Shown here: one piece after another, positions 54,439 to 63,386 of the stretch
How positions within the stretch are numbered: position 1 is the stretch's first letter
Layout: each line of letters starts with the position of its first letter
NCBI GenBank assembly: GCA_944325325.1
Contig: CALUZP010000149.1
Location: 1 to 64,000 of the forward strand
Reading direction: 5' to 3'
DNA from: an uncultured Desulfovibrionaceae bacterium
GTDB taxonomy: Bacteria; Desulfobacterota; Desulfovibrionia; Desulfovibrionales; Desulfovibrionaceae
Length of the DNA: 64,000 nt
Position numbers and translations under genes: made by a program
Notes under the pieces: model-generated
Database searches by the model: none
The model's input: only the letters and a program-made list of their open reading frames with translations
What the model was told of the DNA's origin: nothing

Positions 54439-55235
54439 TGCGCAAGCTCAATATCGACGTGTTCCGCTACAATCCGCTGGATCCGGAATCCAAGCCGCAT
54501 ATGCAGACCTTCGTGCTGGATGAGACGCCCAGCATGACTCTGTTCATCGCATTGACCCAGATCCGCGAAACCATCGATCCGACACTCATGTTCGACTTCT
54601 GCTGCCGGGCGGGCATCTGCGGTTCCTGCGGCATGGTCATCAATGGCCGCCCCGGTCTGGCCTGCAGCACCCAGACCAAGGATCTGCCGGATCATATCGT
54701 GTTGCAGCCTCTGCCGTTCTTCAAGCTGTTGGGCGATCTTTCGGTGGATACAGGCACCTGGTTCCGTCAGGCCTGGGAGCGGATCGAGTCATGGATCCAT
54801 ACGGATAAGACGTTCGATCCCAACGAGGAAGAAGAACGCATGGACAACGAACTGGCCAATGAAATCTTTGAGCTCGACCGCTGCATCGAATGCGGCTGCT
54901 GTGTGGCCGCCTGCGGCACTGCACTGATGCGCAAGGATTTCCTGGGCGCAACGTCCATCAATCGCCTGGCCCGTTTTTACATCGACCCGCGCGATCACCG
55001 CACGGAGGAAGATTTCTACGAAATCATCGGCGACGACAACGGCGTGTTCGGCTGCATGGGCCTGCTGGCCTGTGAGGACGTCTGCCCCAAAAAAATCCCT
55101 CTGCAGGATCAGCTGGGCATTATGCGCCGCATGACTGCCCTGCAGTCCGTGCGCGGCATCGTCCCCAAATTCCTGCTCGATCGCCTGAGTCCACGCCGCT
55201 GCGGCTGCTCCTGCAGCGAACAGCATAACGACTAA
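54438..55235 (+). CDS. frdB: Fumarate reductase iron-sulfur subunit
   Basis: FrdB links the haem anchor to the flavin. It has a [2Fe-2S] domain (CCRAGICGSCGMV...LAC), a [4Fe-4S] motif (CIECGCCVAAC) and a third cysteine set (CMGLLACEDVCP) for the [3Fe-4S] cluster. The 265-residue protein ends in a cysteine-rich tail CGCSCSE, which is unusual. AGGAGG lies 7 nt before the ATG. A perfect terminator follows. Confidence 0.95.
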   Translation: MRKLNIDVFRYNPLDPESKPHMQTFVLDETPSMTLFIALTQIRETIDPTLMFDFCCRAGICGSCGMVINGRPGLACSTQTKDLPDHIVLQPLPFFKLLGDLSVDTGTWFRQAWERIESWIHTDKTFDPNEEEERMDNELANEIFELDRCIECGCCVAACGTALMRKDFLGATSINRLARFYIDPRDHRTEEDFYEIIGDDNGVFGCMGLLACEDVCPKKIPLQDQLGIMRRMTALQSVRGIVPKFLLDRLSPRRCGCSCSEQHND

Positions 55236-55256
55236 GACACAGACGGGCTCTTCATG

Positions 55257-55290
55257 CCTGGGAGAAGGTGGCTCCTTCTCCCAGGTTTTT
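55257..55290 (+). terminator. Terminator of the fumarate reductase operon
   Basis: A perfect 12-bp stem (CCTGGGAGAAGG / CCTTCTCCCAGG) with a 5-nt loop is followed by TTTTT. Nothing else is recognised up to 55690. Confidence 0.9.
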
Positions 55291-55717
55291 CTTGTTCATC
55301 CCGTACGCCTCCCAGCACCGCTGCATGGACAGGCCCTGAGCTTATGCCGGCGATTGAGGAGACGTTGCCGCCCTCTTCAGCCCGCCCCTCTTGCGGCGCT
55401 AACGCACCCATTCCGCCTGACGCTCTCTTGAAAGAACGCCCTTGTGACCTCTGGACGTAATCCAGTGCTAAAAAACAGGTAAAAATTTTGTCGCGCCGCC
55501 CCGGAAAGGTTTGACCCGCCTGCCGGGGCCTGCTACCCCTCTGCATACCGCTGCCGCCAGAGCCGGTGCTCCGGCTGCGCCCCTGTCCATGGGAAAATCC
55601 GTGCTGCTGCCGCCAGTCCCGCTTGCACAGCCGGGGCGCTGATGCTGAAAGCGGCACCCTGCCGGCCAGCATGGCAACGGGACATGCAACACCACACCGT
55701 TCAAGGAGGCAATGCCT

Positions 55718-56188
55718 ATGGGAGAAGTTCAAGGCATTCGGCGCATCGCGCTGGTCGCACACGACAACTGCAAGGCAGCCCTTGTCCAATGGGTCAAGCG
55801 GCACATGGATCGGCTGCACGATCGGGAGCTTGTCTGCACGGGCACCACAGGCCGCCTGGTTCGCAAGGCTCTTGAAGAAGAACTGGGCTCAGCTGCCACG
55901 GCCGTGAACATGGAAATTCTGAAGTCAGGCCCGCTTGGCGGGGATCAGCAGCTTGGCGCACGCATTGTTGAAGGCAAAATTGACATGCTGATCTTCTTCT
56001 GGGATCCCATGCAGGCCCAGCCCCATGACGTGGATGTCAAAGCGCTGCTGCGAATCTCCAGCCTGTATGACATCCCCGCTGCCTGCAACGCCATGACAGC
56101 TGACTTTCTGATTGCCTCACCGCTTTTTCTCAATCCTCCGCAGACCCCGCCCCACGACTTTTCAAGCTATACCGAGCGGCCCCTGTAG
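55718..56188 (+). CDS. mgsA: Methylglyoxal synthase
   Basis: The enzyme turns dihydroxyacetone phosphate into methylglyoxal, a bypass that frees phosphate. The 156-residue protein shows ALVAHDNCK, GTTGRLV, ILKSGPLGGDQQLGA, FFWDPMQAQPHDVDVKAL and CNAMTADFL, all family motifs with the catalytic aspartates. AAGGAGG stands 8 nt before the ATG used; an ATG two codons earlier is too close to it. It appears monocistronic. Confidence 0.95.
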   Translation: MGEVQGIRRIALVAHDNCKAALVQWVKRHMDRLHDRELVCTGTTGRLVRKALEEELGSAATAVNMEILKSGPLGGDQQLGARIVEGKIDMLIFFWDPMQAQPHDVDVKALLRISSLYDIPAACNAMTADFLIASPLFLNPPQTPPHDFSSYTERPL

Positions 56189-56778
56189 CCTTCCCTGCAC
56201 ACCATACTACCAGGCCCATACTGCGTTTTCCCTGTCAGCCGGTCAGGTGAACGCATTCATGACGCTCTCACAGAAATGCCTGTGGCAGGCATGGCTGTCC
56301 GGCGCCCTGTCCTTTCCTCCTTTTCTTGCCCGGAGCCCGGGGATTCCACGCCTGGATTGCCTGGTCTGCCGCAGCGTGGCGTGTCCTGGCGCTGTCCGGC
56401 CTGCGTCACCCAGCGGCGTTTTGAGGCGCCTCCTTCCGACAGATGGAAACGCCTGACGCACACCGGGCATTCGTGCGTTTTTCCAGTGGCAGCAGCCTGA
56501 CTCACGACGCCAGTATCCGTATCCTCCCAGACGTGGAGCTGCTCAAGGCGCCTCTGGCGGGCTTCCGGTAACAGCGCCGTCTGTACGCACAAGGCCAACG
56601 CAGGCCTGCTGCCTGTGCCAAGGGCATGTACGCCGCCCCGGATCTGCAATGGCTGCTGCCCGGCAGCACTCCGCGGCATACAGCAGAGACCACAGCCGCC
56701 GTGCATTGACGATGCGCCCCCCTTGTAGCATGATGTATGCAGCAATCGTCGTAAACGCCTTCAACCCGCGAGGGGCAT
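56189..56778. other. Gene-free region
   Basis: These 590 bases have no supportable gene. ACGCAC/GTGCGT (56456-56478) followed by TTTTCC is a weak terminator-like hairpin about 270 nt past mgsA. Confidence 0.4.
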
Positions 56779-58269
56779 ATGACCAGACAGGATACCCTTC
56801 TCCAGCAAATCATGCGGGCCAGAAACCGCGTCTATCAGCTCTGCGCGCCATCACTGCAGGAAAGCTATCCGCTGCCTGCCGGAGGCAGGCTCCTGCTCAA
56901 ACGCGAGGATCTTTCCCCCATTCACGCCTACAAATGGCGTGGGGCCTACAACATGATGGCTGCCCAGCCGGAAAACGTCCTGCACGACGGCGTCATCACC
57001 GCTTCGGCGGGCAACCATGCCCTGGGTGTGGCGCTTGCCGCCGCACGCCTTGGCTGCCATGCCGACATTTACATGCCGAAGACCGTGGCGCGTGTCCGTA
57101 CTGAAGAAGTCGAAAAAATGGGCAAGGGAAATGTGCGGGTCATCATTGCCGGCGACTCGTACGATCAGGCCGCCGACGCCGCACGCAAGGTCGCCGAGGA
57201 AGAAGGCCTGCTCTATGTACCGGCGCACGACGATCTGATGGTCATGGCCGGACAGGGCACTATCGGCGACGAAATCATGCAGGAATCGGTAACGCCTGAC
57301 GTCGTCTTCCTACAGATAGGCGGGGGCGGACTTGCCGCCGCGGTCTCGTGCGTCATCAAGTCATATTCGCCGGACATCCACATCATCGGCGTTGAAGGAG
57401 AAGATCAGGCCAGCATGGCCGCCGCCTTTGCAGCCGGTGAACCCGTCACCCTGCCGTATGTGGACGTTTTCTGCGACGGCACCGCTGTCCGGCGCGCCGG
57501 GGAACTGACCTTCCCGCTTTGTGTGGAAGGCCTTGACGAGCTGATGACTGTCAGCAACGACGACGTCTGCGCCGCTATCCAGCGCCTCTGGGACATGACC
57601 CGCAGCATGCCCGAACCGGCCGGAGCCATGGGCATGGCCGGCTTCATGAAACGTGAGGCCGAATTTGCCGGCAAGAATGTGGCCGTCATCGTCACCGGCT
57701 CCAACATGGATTTCCCGCGGCTGGCCTGGATCGCCCGCAGAGCGGGGGTGGGCGCAAGCCGGCGCTACTTTGAAATCGAACTGGCCGAACGGTCGGGCAC
57801 CATGCTCGAACTGCTGCGCGACATTGCCGATCTTGACCTCAATATCGAAGACTTCATCTACGGCAAAGTGCATGAAAGCCGCGCCTACCCGGTGTTCGGA
57901 TTCGCCGGCCGCAAAGAGCACCTTGCCGCGCTGGAAGCGCGCCTTACCGAAAAGGGCTACGGCTTCAAGGACGTTTCAGGCCGTGAAGACGTGACCTTCC
58001 GTATCGTGCGCTGCGATCCCAAACTGTGCAGCCGGCTGTATCTGGCCGTGCTCGATTTTCCGGAGCGCCCGGGCGCGCTGCTGGAATTCATGGCCGGTGC
58101 AGTCCAGTGGTGCAGCATCTGCTATTTCAACTATGTCAACCGGGGCGATCTGGTAGGCAGGGCGCTCATGGGCTTTGAGTTTGCCTCGGACAAGGCCAAA
58201 ACCTCATTCATGGAATACTTGAACGCCTGCGGATGCCACTATCAGCCTGTGGATCCCGCTATCCTGTAA
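56779..58269 (+). CDS. ilvA: Threonine ammonia-lyase, biosynthetic type
   Basis: This PLP enzyme converts threonine to 2-oxobutanoate, the first step to isoleucine. Lys52 in IHAYKWRGAYN is the expected PLP lysine, SAGNHALGV and GGGGLAAAV are the cofactor loops. From about residue 330 two ACT-like repeats follow (YFEIELAERSGTML and LYLAVLDFPERPGALL), as in the isoleucine-inhibited form. The 496 residues fit. GAGGGG lies just before the ATG. Feedback control by isoleucine is expected from the ACT-like domains. Confidence 0.93.
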   Translation: MTRQDTLLQQIMRARNRVYQLCAPSLQESYPLPAGGRLLLKREDLSPIHAYKWRGAYNMMAAQPENVLHDGVITASAGNHALGVALAAARLGCHADIYMPKTVARVRTEEVEKMGKGNVRVIIAGDSYDQAADAARKVAEEEGLLYVPAHDDLMVMAGQGTIGDEIMQESVTPDVVFLQIGGGGLAAAVSCVIKSYSPDIHIIGVEGEDQASMAAAFAAGEPVTLPYVDVFCDGTAVRRAGELTFPLCVEGLDELMTVSNDDVCAAIQRLWDMTRSMPEPAGAMGMAGFMKREAEFAGKNVAVIVTGSNMDFPRLAWIARRAGVGASRRYFEIELAERSGTMLELLRDIADLDLNIEDFIYGKVHESRAYPVFGFAGRKEHLAALEARLTEKGYGFKDVSGREDVTFRIVRCDPKLCSRLYLAVLDFPERPGALLEFMAGAVQWCSICYFNYVNRGDLVGRALMGFEFASDKAKTSFMEYLNACGCHYQPVDPAIL

Positions 58270-58342
58270 CCCGCGCTGCGGCGGGCCTCAGACGCCTGCC
58301 CAGCACGATTCTGCCTGTGAAATCCGGGTGGAGACCTCCATC

Positions 58343-59047
58343 ATGAACATGTCGCATTATTCCAGGGAACTGCCCTGGTTCAAACCTGTGCCCTGGCTAG
58401 ACATGGCCGACGGATCGGGCGATATGGGCACAGGCCGCATCCCTTCCGATGAGGCCTGTTTTGCCCTCCATGACCGCTACGGCACCATGGAACATATCCG
58501 GCAGCACTGCCTGCGCGTTGCCGATCTGGCCACAGCCATGGCGCAACGGGCCGTCGATCTGTACGGACTTGACGACGGACACCCCCGGCCCGACGGCATC
58601 CATCCCGCCTGCCCTGCACGTCTGGTGGCGACAACCCGCGCGGCCGGTCTGCTGCACGATCTGGCCAAGACCTACTGCATCAGGCACGGCGGCAGCCACG
58701 CCCAGCTGGGCGCGGCCTGGGTTCTTGAGGCCACGGGCAACTACCGCATCGCTCAGGCCATCTTCCTGCATGTCGAATGGCCGTGGGACTTTCCGGCCAA
58801 CGTCTGCTCACCGGCACTGTTTGTGACTTACGCAGACCGCCGGGTCAAACACGACACCTATGTCACCGTGCGTGAACGCTACCGGGATCTGCTGGAGCGT
58901 TATGCCAAGACCGACGCGTGCCGCCGTACGACGATCTCGTCTGCCTACGACCGCGTTCTGACCCTCGAACGCGCCCTCTCGGCGCAACTGGAGCTTCCTC
59001 TTCATGCGTGTACTGTTGATTGCGGGCGGCTGGTCCCCCGAACGTGA
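58343..59047 (+). CDS. HD-domain phosphohydrolase
   Basis: The protein has HD-superfamily metal ligands: HIRQHCLRV, AGLLHDLAKTYC and HVEWPW. No other domain is present, so it is a stand-alone hydrolase that may act on a phosphorylated nucleotide or cyclic dinucleotide. The ATG used has GGTGGAG 9 nt upstream; a GTG five codons earlier is in frame. Its last 44 nt overlap the ddl gene in another frame, which suggests translational coupling. The 234-residue length and order before ddl and waaA give no clear substrate. Confidence 0.8.
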   Translation: MNMSHYSRELPWFKPVPWLDMADGSGDMGTGRIPSDEACFALHDRYGTMEHIRQHCLRVADLATAMAQRAVDLYGLDDGHPRPDGIHPACPARLVATTRAAGLLHDLAKTYCIRHGGSHAQLGAAWVLEATGNYRIAQAIFLHVEWPWDFPANVCSPALFVTYADRRVKHDTYVTVRERYRDLLERYAKTDACRRTTISSAYDRVLTLERALSAQLELPLHACTVDCGRLVPRT

Positions 59048-59918
59048 CATATCCCTGCTGGGCGCCCAGTCGCTTCTGGAAACCCTCAAATCGCTGGGAC
59101 ACTCCGTCACCCTGTTCACCCTCAGTGAACGGCTCGACGAGCTGCTGGACGCCGCGTCCAAACACGACGTGGCCTTTATCAATCTGCACGGTTCACCGGG
59201 AGAGGACGGACTTGTCCAGGCCATGCTTGATCGTGTGGGCTGCCCCTACCAGGGTGCTGACGCGGCAGGCTCATTCCTGGCCCTGCACAAGGCCGCAGCC
59301 AAGGCTGTGCTCAAGCGGGCCGGCCTGCGCGTTCCTGAAGGACGGTTTCTGACTTCGCTGCCCGAACCCGGCTGGGATCCGCAACTTCCCTACCCTCTGT
59401 TCGTCAAATCCAACACCGGCGGTTCCAGCCTGAACATGGCCAGGGTCACCAGCCCCGAAGAGTTGCGGACAGCGCTGGAAAGCATCTTTGCCACCGGGTG
59501 CGAAGTGCTTGTGGAACCTTTCATCCCGGGAAAGGAACTCAGCTGCGGCGTCCTTGGCGACAGCGCACTGGAACCTGTGCTCATCGTGCCCAAGAGCGCC
59601 TATTTTGATTTCCATGACAAGTATGCGGGAGAAGAAGGCACGGAAATCTGCCCCTCTCCGCTGCCGCGCAATATTGTAGAACAAATCAGGCAGGCAGCTC
59701 TGACTGCACACCGCGCCCTCGGGCTGCGCTCCTACAGCCGGACGGATTTCATCCTGAAGGACAACGGAGAGCTGTACGCCCTGGAAGTCAACACTCTTCC
59801 CGGCATGACCAATGTCAGCCTGGTGCCCAAGGGCGCTGCGGCAATGGGCATTTCCTATGCGCAGCTTGTGCAGCAACTGCTCGAACTGGCGCTCAAGCGC
59901 GGGAATCATCACGCATGA
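59004..59918 (+). CDS. ddl: D-alanine--D-alanine ligase
   Basis: Ddl makes the D-Ala-D-Ala dipeptide of peptidoglycan. The 304-residue protein belongs to the ATP-grasp fold: N-terminal GGWSPERDISLL, INLHGSPGEDG, FVKSNTGGSS with the ATP loop, and EVNTLPGMT near the metal site. The start lies within the HD gene, with GGAG 10 nt upstream. The stop overlaps the waaA start by ATGA. Confidence 0.94.
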   Translation: MRVLLIAGGWSPERDISLLGAQSLLETLKSLGHSVTLFTLSERLDELLDAASKHDVAFINLHGSPGEDGLVQAMLDRVGCPYQGADAAGSFLALHKAAAKAVLKRAGLRVPEGRFLTSLPEPGWDPQLPYPLFVKSNTGGSSLNMARVTSPEELRTALESIFATGCEVLVEPFIPGKELSCGVLGDSALEPVLIVPKSAYFDFHDKYAGEEGTEICPSPLPRNIVEQIRQAALTAHRALGLRSYSRTDFILKDNGELYALEVNTLPGMTNVSLVPKGAAAMGISYAQLVQQLLELALKRGNHHA

Positions 59919-61279
59919 GCCTTGAATTCAGGCATGTTGTCCTCTCCCGGTTGTACGGTCTGGCCTGGCGTCTGGCCAGACCGGTCCTGCGCCGCAACAA
60001 GCGGCTGGCAGACGGCTGGAGCCGCCGCCTTGTCCCGACGGACTGGGCCAGGCCGGCGGACTTATGGATTCAGGCAGCCTCAGGCGGTGAAGCCTATCTG
60101 GCCAGCGAACTTGTCAGCGCACTGCCGGCGCTGCCCGACGGGGCCGTCCGCAGGATTCTGCTCACGACATGGACGCGGCAGGGCCTGGAAGTCCTGCAGG
60201 GCATGAAGGCCAGACTCAGGGAGAGCCGTCCGGATCTTGCCCTTGAGGTCACGCTGTTCCCTCTGGACAGCCCTGCCGGGATGTACCGGGCTGTATGCCA
60301 GGTCAACCCTTCGGCTGTCGTGCTTCTTGAAACGGAGCTCTGGCCTGGCCTGCTCTTTGCCTGTGTCCGCCGCCATGTACCGGTAGCCATCGTCAACGGC
60401 CGCATCACCTCCAAAAGCCTTGGCGGCTACCGCCTGCTTGACAGGCTGGCCCCCGGTTTCTGGCAGGCCGTGGCCCCGGCCCTGGTGACCGCCACCACAC
60501 CGGACGACACGGCCCGTTTTGCCAGATTGTTTGGCATGCCCGAAGACGATCCCAGACTGCACACCGTGCATAACATCAAGTTCGACCGCGCCGCGCGGGA
60601 TGCAGAAGCCGCCTGCGGCACGATTAACCCTCAGACCGTGCAGCTGGCGCACCTGTTGCCCGATGCAGCGGCCCATCCGGTCATTCTGCTGGCCTCCGTG
60701 CGTGAAGAGGAAGAAGCGATCCTTGGACCTGTTGTGCAAAAGCTTGCTCAGCAGAAACCCGAAGCCACCGTGGTGATTGCGCCACGGCACATGCACCGGG
60801 CAGGCAACTGGGTGCAGCGTCTTGAACAGGCCGGCCTGACTCCGGCGCGCCGCTCCTGCCTGAGCGAAAAGCAGCCAGCCGCCCCCGGGCAAATTATCGT
60901 CTGGGATACATTTGGCGAGCTGAACGCGCTGTATGCGCTGGCCGGACGTGTCTTTGTGGGCGGCAGCATGGCCCCCCTGGGCGGACAGAACATGCTCGAA
61001 CCGCTGGCGCACGGACGTGTGCCGCTTACAGGGCCCTATACTGACAATTTCAACTGGGCCATGGACGACACCGATCTGCCCGGGCTTGTCCAGGCAAAAC
61101 TGGCGTTGCGCTGTGGCGATGCAGCGCATCTGACACAGGCACTGCTCGACGATCCTGCAGGCGGGGTTGCCCCGGAAGACATCCGCCGGCAGTTTCTCGC
61201 CTGGCTTGAAGCCCGGCGCGGCGGCACAAAACGCTGCAGTGAACTCGTTGAAATACTTTTAACCAAGGAATTTCAATAG
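59915..61279 (+). CDS. waaA: 3-deoxy-D-manno-octulosonic acid (Kdo) transferase
   Basis: WaaA adds Kdo from CMP-Kdo to lipid A at the inner membrane. The 454-residue protein has the N-terminal GEAYLASELV region (typical GE motif), LETELWPGLLFACVRRHVPVAIVNGRIT, APRHMHRAGN and FVGGSMAPLGGQNMLEPLAHG, a hallmark of the family. It shows two Rossmann-like halves (GT-B). It overlaps ddl by 4 nt. Its presence indicates a lipopolysaccharide-bearing outer membrane. Confidence 0.94.
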   Translation: MSLEFRHVVLSRLYGLAWRLARPVLRRNKRLADGWSRRLVPTDWARPADLWIQAASGGEAYLASELVSALPALPDGAVRRILLTTWTRQGLEVLQGMKARLRESRPDLALEVTLFPLDSPAGMYRAVCQVNPSAVVLLETELWPGLLFACVRRHVPVAIVNGRITSKSLGGYRLLDRLAPGFWQAVAPALVTATTPDDTARFARLFGMPEDDPRLHTVHNIKFDRAARDAEAACGTINPQTVQLAHLLPDAAAHPVILLASVREEEEAILGPVVQKLAQQKPEATVVIAPRHMHRAGNWVQRLEQAGLTPARRSCLSEKQPAAPGQIIVWDTFGELNALYALAGRVFVGGSMAPLGGQNMLEPLAHGRVPLTGPYTDNFNWAMDDTDLPGLVQAKLALRCGDAAHLTQALLDDPAGGVAPEDIRRQFLAWLEARRGGTKRCSELVEILLTKEFQ

Positions 61280-61318
61280 ATTCTATATAAAAAGATATTT
61301 ATTTCACAATTTATACCC

Positions 61319-61347
61319 TTGTCTTGAACCGCAAAAAACACTATCTT
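61319..61347 (+). promoter_or_regulatory. Candidate promoter of the universal stress gene
   Basis: TTGTCT (61319-61324), 17 nt, TATCTT (61342-61347), about 75 nt before the ATG in an AT-rich gap. Confidence 0.4.
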
Positions 61348-61423
61348 GAAACTGTACGAGACTTCCAACACGTTGAGAAGTTTTCTGTACATCCGATACA
61401 CCCTGTAGCGATGGAGGCGTGTT

Positions 61424-61876
61424 ATGCCCGAATTCAAGAAGATTATCTGCGCACTGGATCTTTCCGATCAGAGCAAGCAGGTGGCCGAATATGCCGCCAT
61501 GGTAGCCAAGCTGTCCGGAGCGAGCATCATTGCCGTGTACGCTGCCCCCACGCTCACGCAGTATACAGGTTTCCATGTTCCGCCGAACACCATTGACAAT
61601 TTCGTGGGCGAAATCGTTTCCGGCGCTGAACAGTCCATGGCTGATTTCGTCGCCGAGAACTTCCAGGGTGTCAACGCGCGCGGCATGGTTGTCGTCGGCT
61701 ATGCAGCCGAGGAAATCCTCAAGCTGTCGGAAGTTGAAAAGGCTGACCTGATTGTGATGGGCACCCGCGGCCGCAAGGGCCTTGATCTGATTCTGTTCGG
61801 CTCCGTGGCTGAAAAGGTCGTCAAGAGTGCCAAGTGCCCTGTGCTGACCATCCGCCCGGACGATGCTGACCTCTAG
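61424..61876 (+). CDS. Universal stress protein (UspA family)
   Basis: This 150-residue single-domain protein has the alpha/beta Usp fold and the ATP-binding motif GTRGRKGLDLILFGSVAEKVV (G-2x-G-9x-G-S), so it is of the ATP-binding class. The N-terminus KKIICALDLSDQSK and the end CPVLTIRP are typical. GGAGG stands 6 nt before the ATG. It is monocistronic with its own promoter candidate and terminator. The stress to which it responds is not readable. Confidence 0.94.
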   Translation: MPEFKKIICALDLSDQSKQVAEYAAMVAKLSGASIIAVYAAPTLTQYTGFHVPPNTIDNFVGEIVSGAEQSMADFVAENFQGVNARGMVVVGYAAEEILKLSEVEKADLIVMGTRGRKGLDLILFGSVAEKVVKSAKCPVLTIRPDDADL

Positions 61877-61924
61877 TCTGCCGCAGCGGGCTGGAACTTG
61901 CCCGCCTGCATGACACAAACGCTG

Positions 61925-61961
61925 AAAACGCCCTTTCCCCGTAAGGAAAGGGCGTTTTTTT
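61925..61961 (+). terminator. Terminator of the universal stress gene
   Basis: AACGCCCTTTCC / GGAAAGGGCGTT with a CCGTAA loop and seven T, 49 nt past the stop. Confidence 0.92.
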
Positions 61962-62173
61962 GTGAAATGCAGAAATGCTGCAAAAGCCACCAGGCAGGAT
62001 GCGCCTGTCAGAACGTCCCGCGATACAATTCTGTCCGGCCGCACCTGCCCGTCAATGCAATTGGGATATGCCGGGATGTTGTTTTCCCGGGCAGATGACC
62101 TGGCTTTCGTGAAAAAACTGTGTCCTTCACAACGGTCACGCCGGTCAGCCGGGAAACCGGCCGCATTCCGCCA

Positions 62174-62205
62174 TAAAACAAGAACCGCCGCATACGCGAC
62201 GGTTC
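62174..62205 (-). terminator. Terminator of the fba-gap operon
   Basis: On the minus strand GAACCGTCGC / GCGGCGGTTC with a GTAT loop is followed by TTGTTTTAT, about 90 nt past the gap stop. Another short stem GGCCTG/CAGGCC lies between. Nothing else is recognised in 61962-62297. Confidence 0.75.
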
Positions 62206-62297
62206 GTTATGCCATCTGGCCTGCCAAAAGACAGGCCCGGCTGAATGAGGAAGGCCAGCCCATTTCAGGGGACAGGCCGTTCCCTCAGACGTCCGGC

Positions 62298-63302
62298 CTA
62301 CATGAAGCTGCCGACGTGGCGGATGAGCCGCAGCAACTGGTTGGTAAACCCGGCTTCGTTATCGTACCAGATAAGCATCTTGACCATGCTGCGATCCATG
62401 ACGGCGGTGCTCAGCGAGTCAACCACACCACCATGCGTGTCGCCGTTGTAGTCGACAGACACCAGAGGTTCGTCCGAATAGCCCAGGGTGTCCCGCAGAT
62501 AGGATTCAGAAGCACGGCGCATGGCGGCATTGACGGCCACGGCAGTGACTTCCTTCTCCATTTCGCAGGTCAGGTCAACCATGGACACGTTGGCGGTAGG
62601 CACACGCACGGAAATCCCGTCCATCCGGCCCTTGAGCTCGGGGATCACAAGGCCCACGGCCTGGGCCGCGCCGGTGGAGGTGGGGATGAGCGACAGGGCG
62701 GCGGCGCGGGCACGGCGGATGTCTTTCTGCGAGCCGTCAAGCAGACGCTGGCTCATCGTATAGGAGTGGATTGTCGTGATCAGACCGTGGTTGATCCCGA
62801 ACTCCTCGTTCAGCACCTTGGCCACGGGAGCAAGGCAGTTGGTCGTGCACGAAGCGGCCGAAATCACGTCATGCCTTTCCGGATCATACATGACCTGATT
62901 GACGCCCATGACGATGGTCACGTCACCATCCTTGATGGGAGCACTCATGATGACCTTCTTGGCGCCGGCTTCCATATGCAGGGCGAGGTCATCACGCTTT
63001 TTGAGAGAACCGGAGGTATCCACCACGATGTCTGCGCCAAAATCGGCCCATTTCCATTCTCCCTTACCATAGCGCGTCACCGGGACTTCACGATCATCGA
63101 TCATGATCCCCTTGTCAGTGGGATAGACTTCCCCGGGAAAACGCCCATGCACGGAGTCGTACTTCAGCAGATGGGCAAGGTCCTGGTTACTGGCGCGCGC
63201 ATTGACAGCGGCAATCTCAAATTCGGAGTTGTGCTGGGAAATCAAGCGAGTCAGGTAACGGCCGATACGGCCAAAACCGTTGATGCCCAAACGTACGCTC
63301 AT
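62298..63302 (-). CDS. gap: Glyceraldehyde-3-phosphate dehydrogenase
   Basis: The enzyme oxidises glyceraldehyde 3-phosphate with NAD and phosphate. The 334-residue protein has the Rossmann start RLGINGFGRIGR, the catalytic cysteine in ISAASCTTNCLAP, TTIHSYT, and the end WYDNEAGFTNQLLRL. The position after the second strand (VNARAS) lacks the usual acidic residue, so coenzyme choice is uncertain. GGAG precedes the start. It lies 84 nt after fba, on the same strand. Confidence 0.95.
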   Translation of the reverse strand: MSVRLGINGFGRIGRYLTRLISQHNSEFEIAAVNARASNQDLAHLLKYDSVHGRFPGEVYPTDKGIMIDDREVPVTRYGKGEWKWADFGADIVVDTSGSLKKRDDLALHMEAGAKKVIMSAPIKDGDVTIVMGVNQVMYDPERHDVISAASCTTNCLAPVAKVLNEEFGINHGLITTIHSYTMSQRLLDGSQKDIRRARAAALSLIPTSTGAAQAVGLVIPELKGRMDGISVRVPTANVSMVDLTCEMEKEVTAVAVNAAMRRASESYLRDTLGYSDEPLVSVDYNGDTHGGVVDSLSTAVMDRSMVKMLIWYDNEAGFTNQLLRLIRHVGSFM

Positions 63303-63386
63303 GTCGGAGACTCCTTGGAACTTTCCTGCAAAAAGTTGAAGAAAACGGGCCGCCGAAGTCCCTCCGCCGGCCCGGGGAACCCTGTG

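Noticed and set aside
56257-56745. 162-codon minus-strand frame between mgsA and ilvA
   Set aside because: No supporting motif or start site; its composition is that of random GC-rich sequence.
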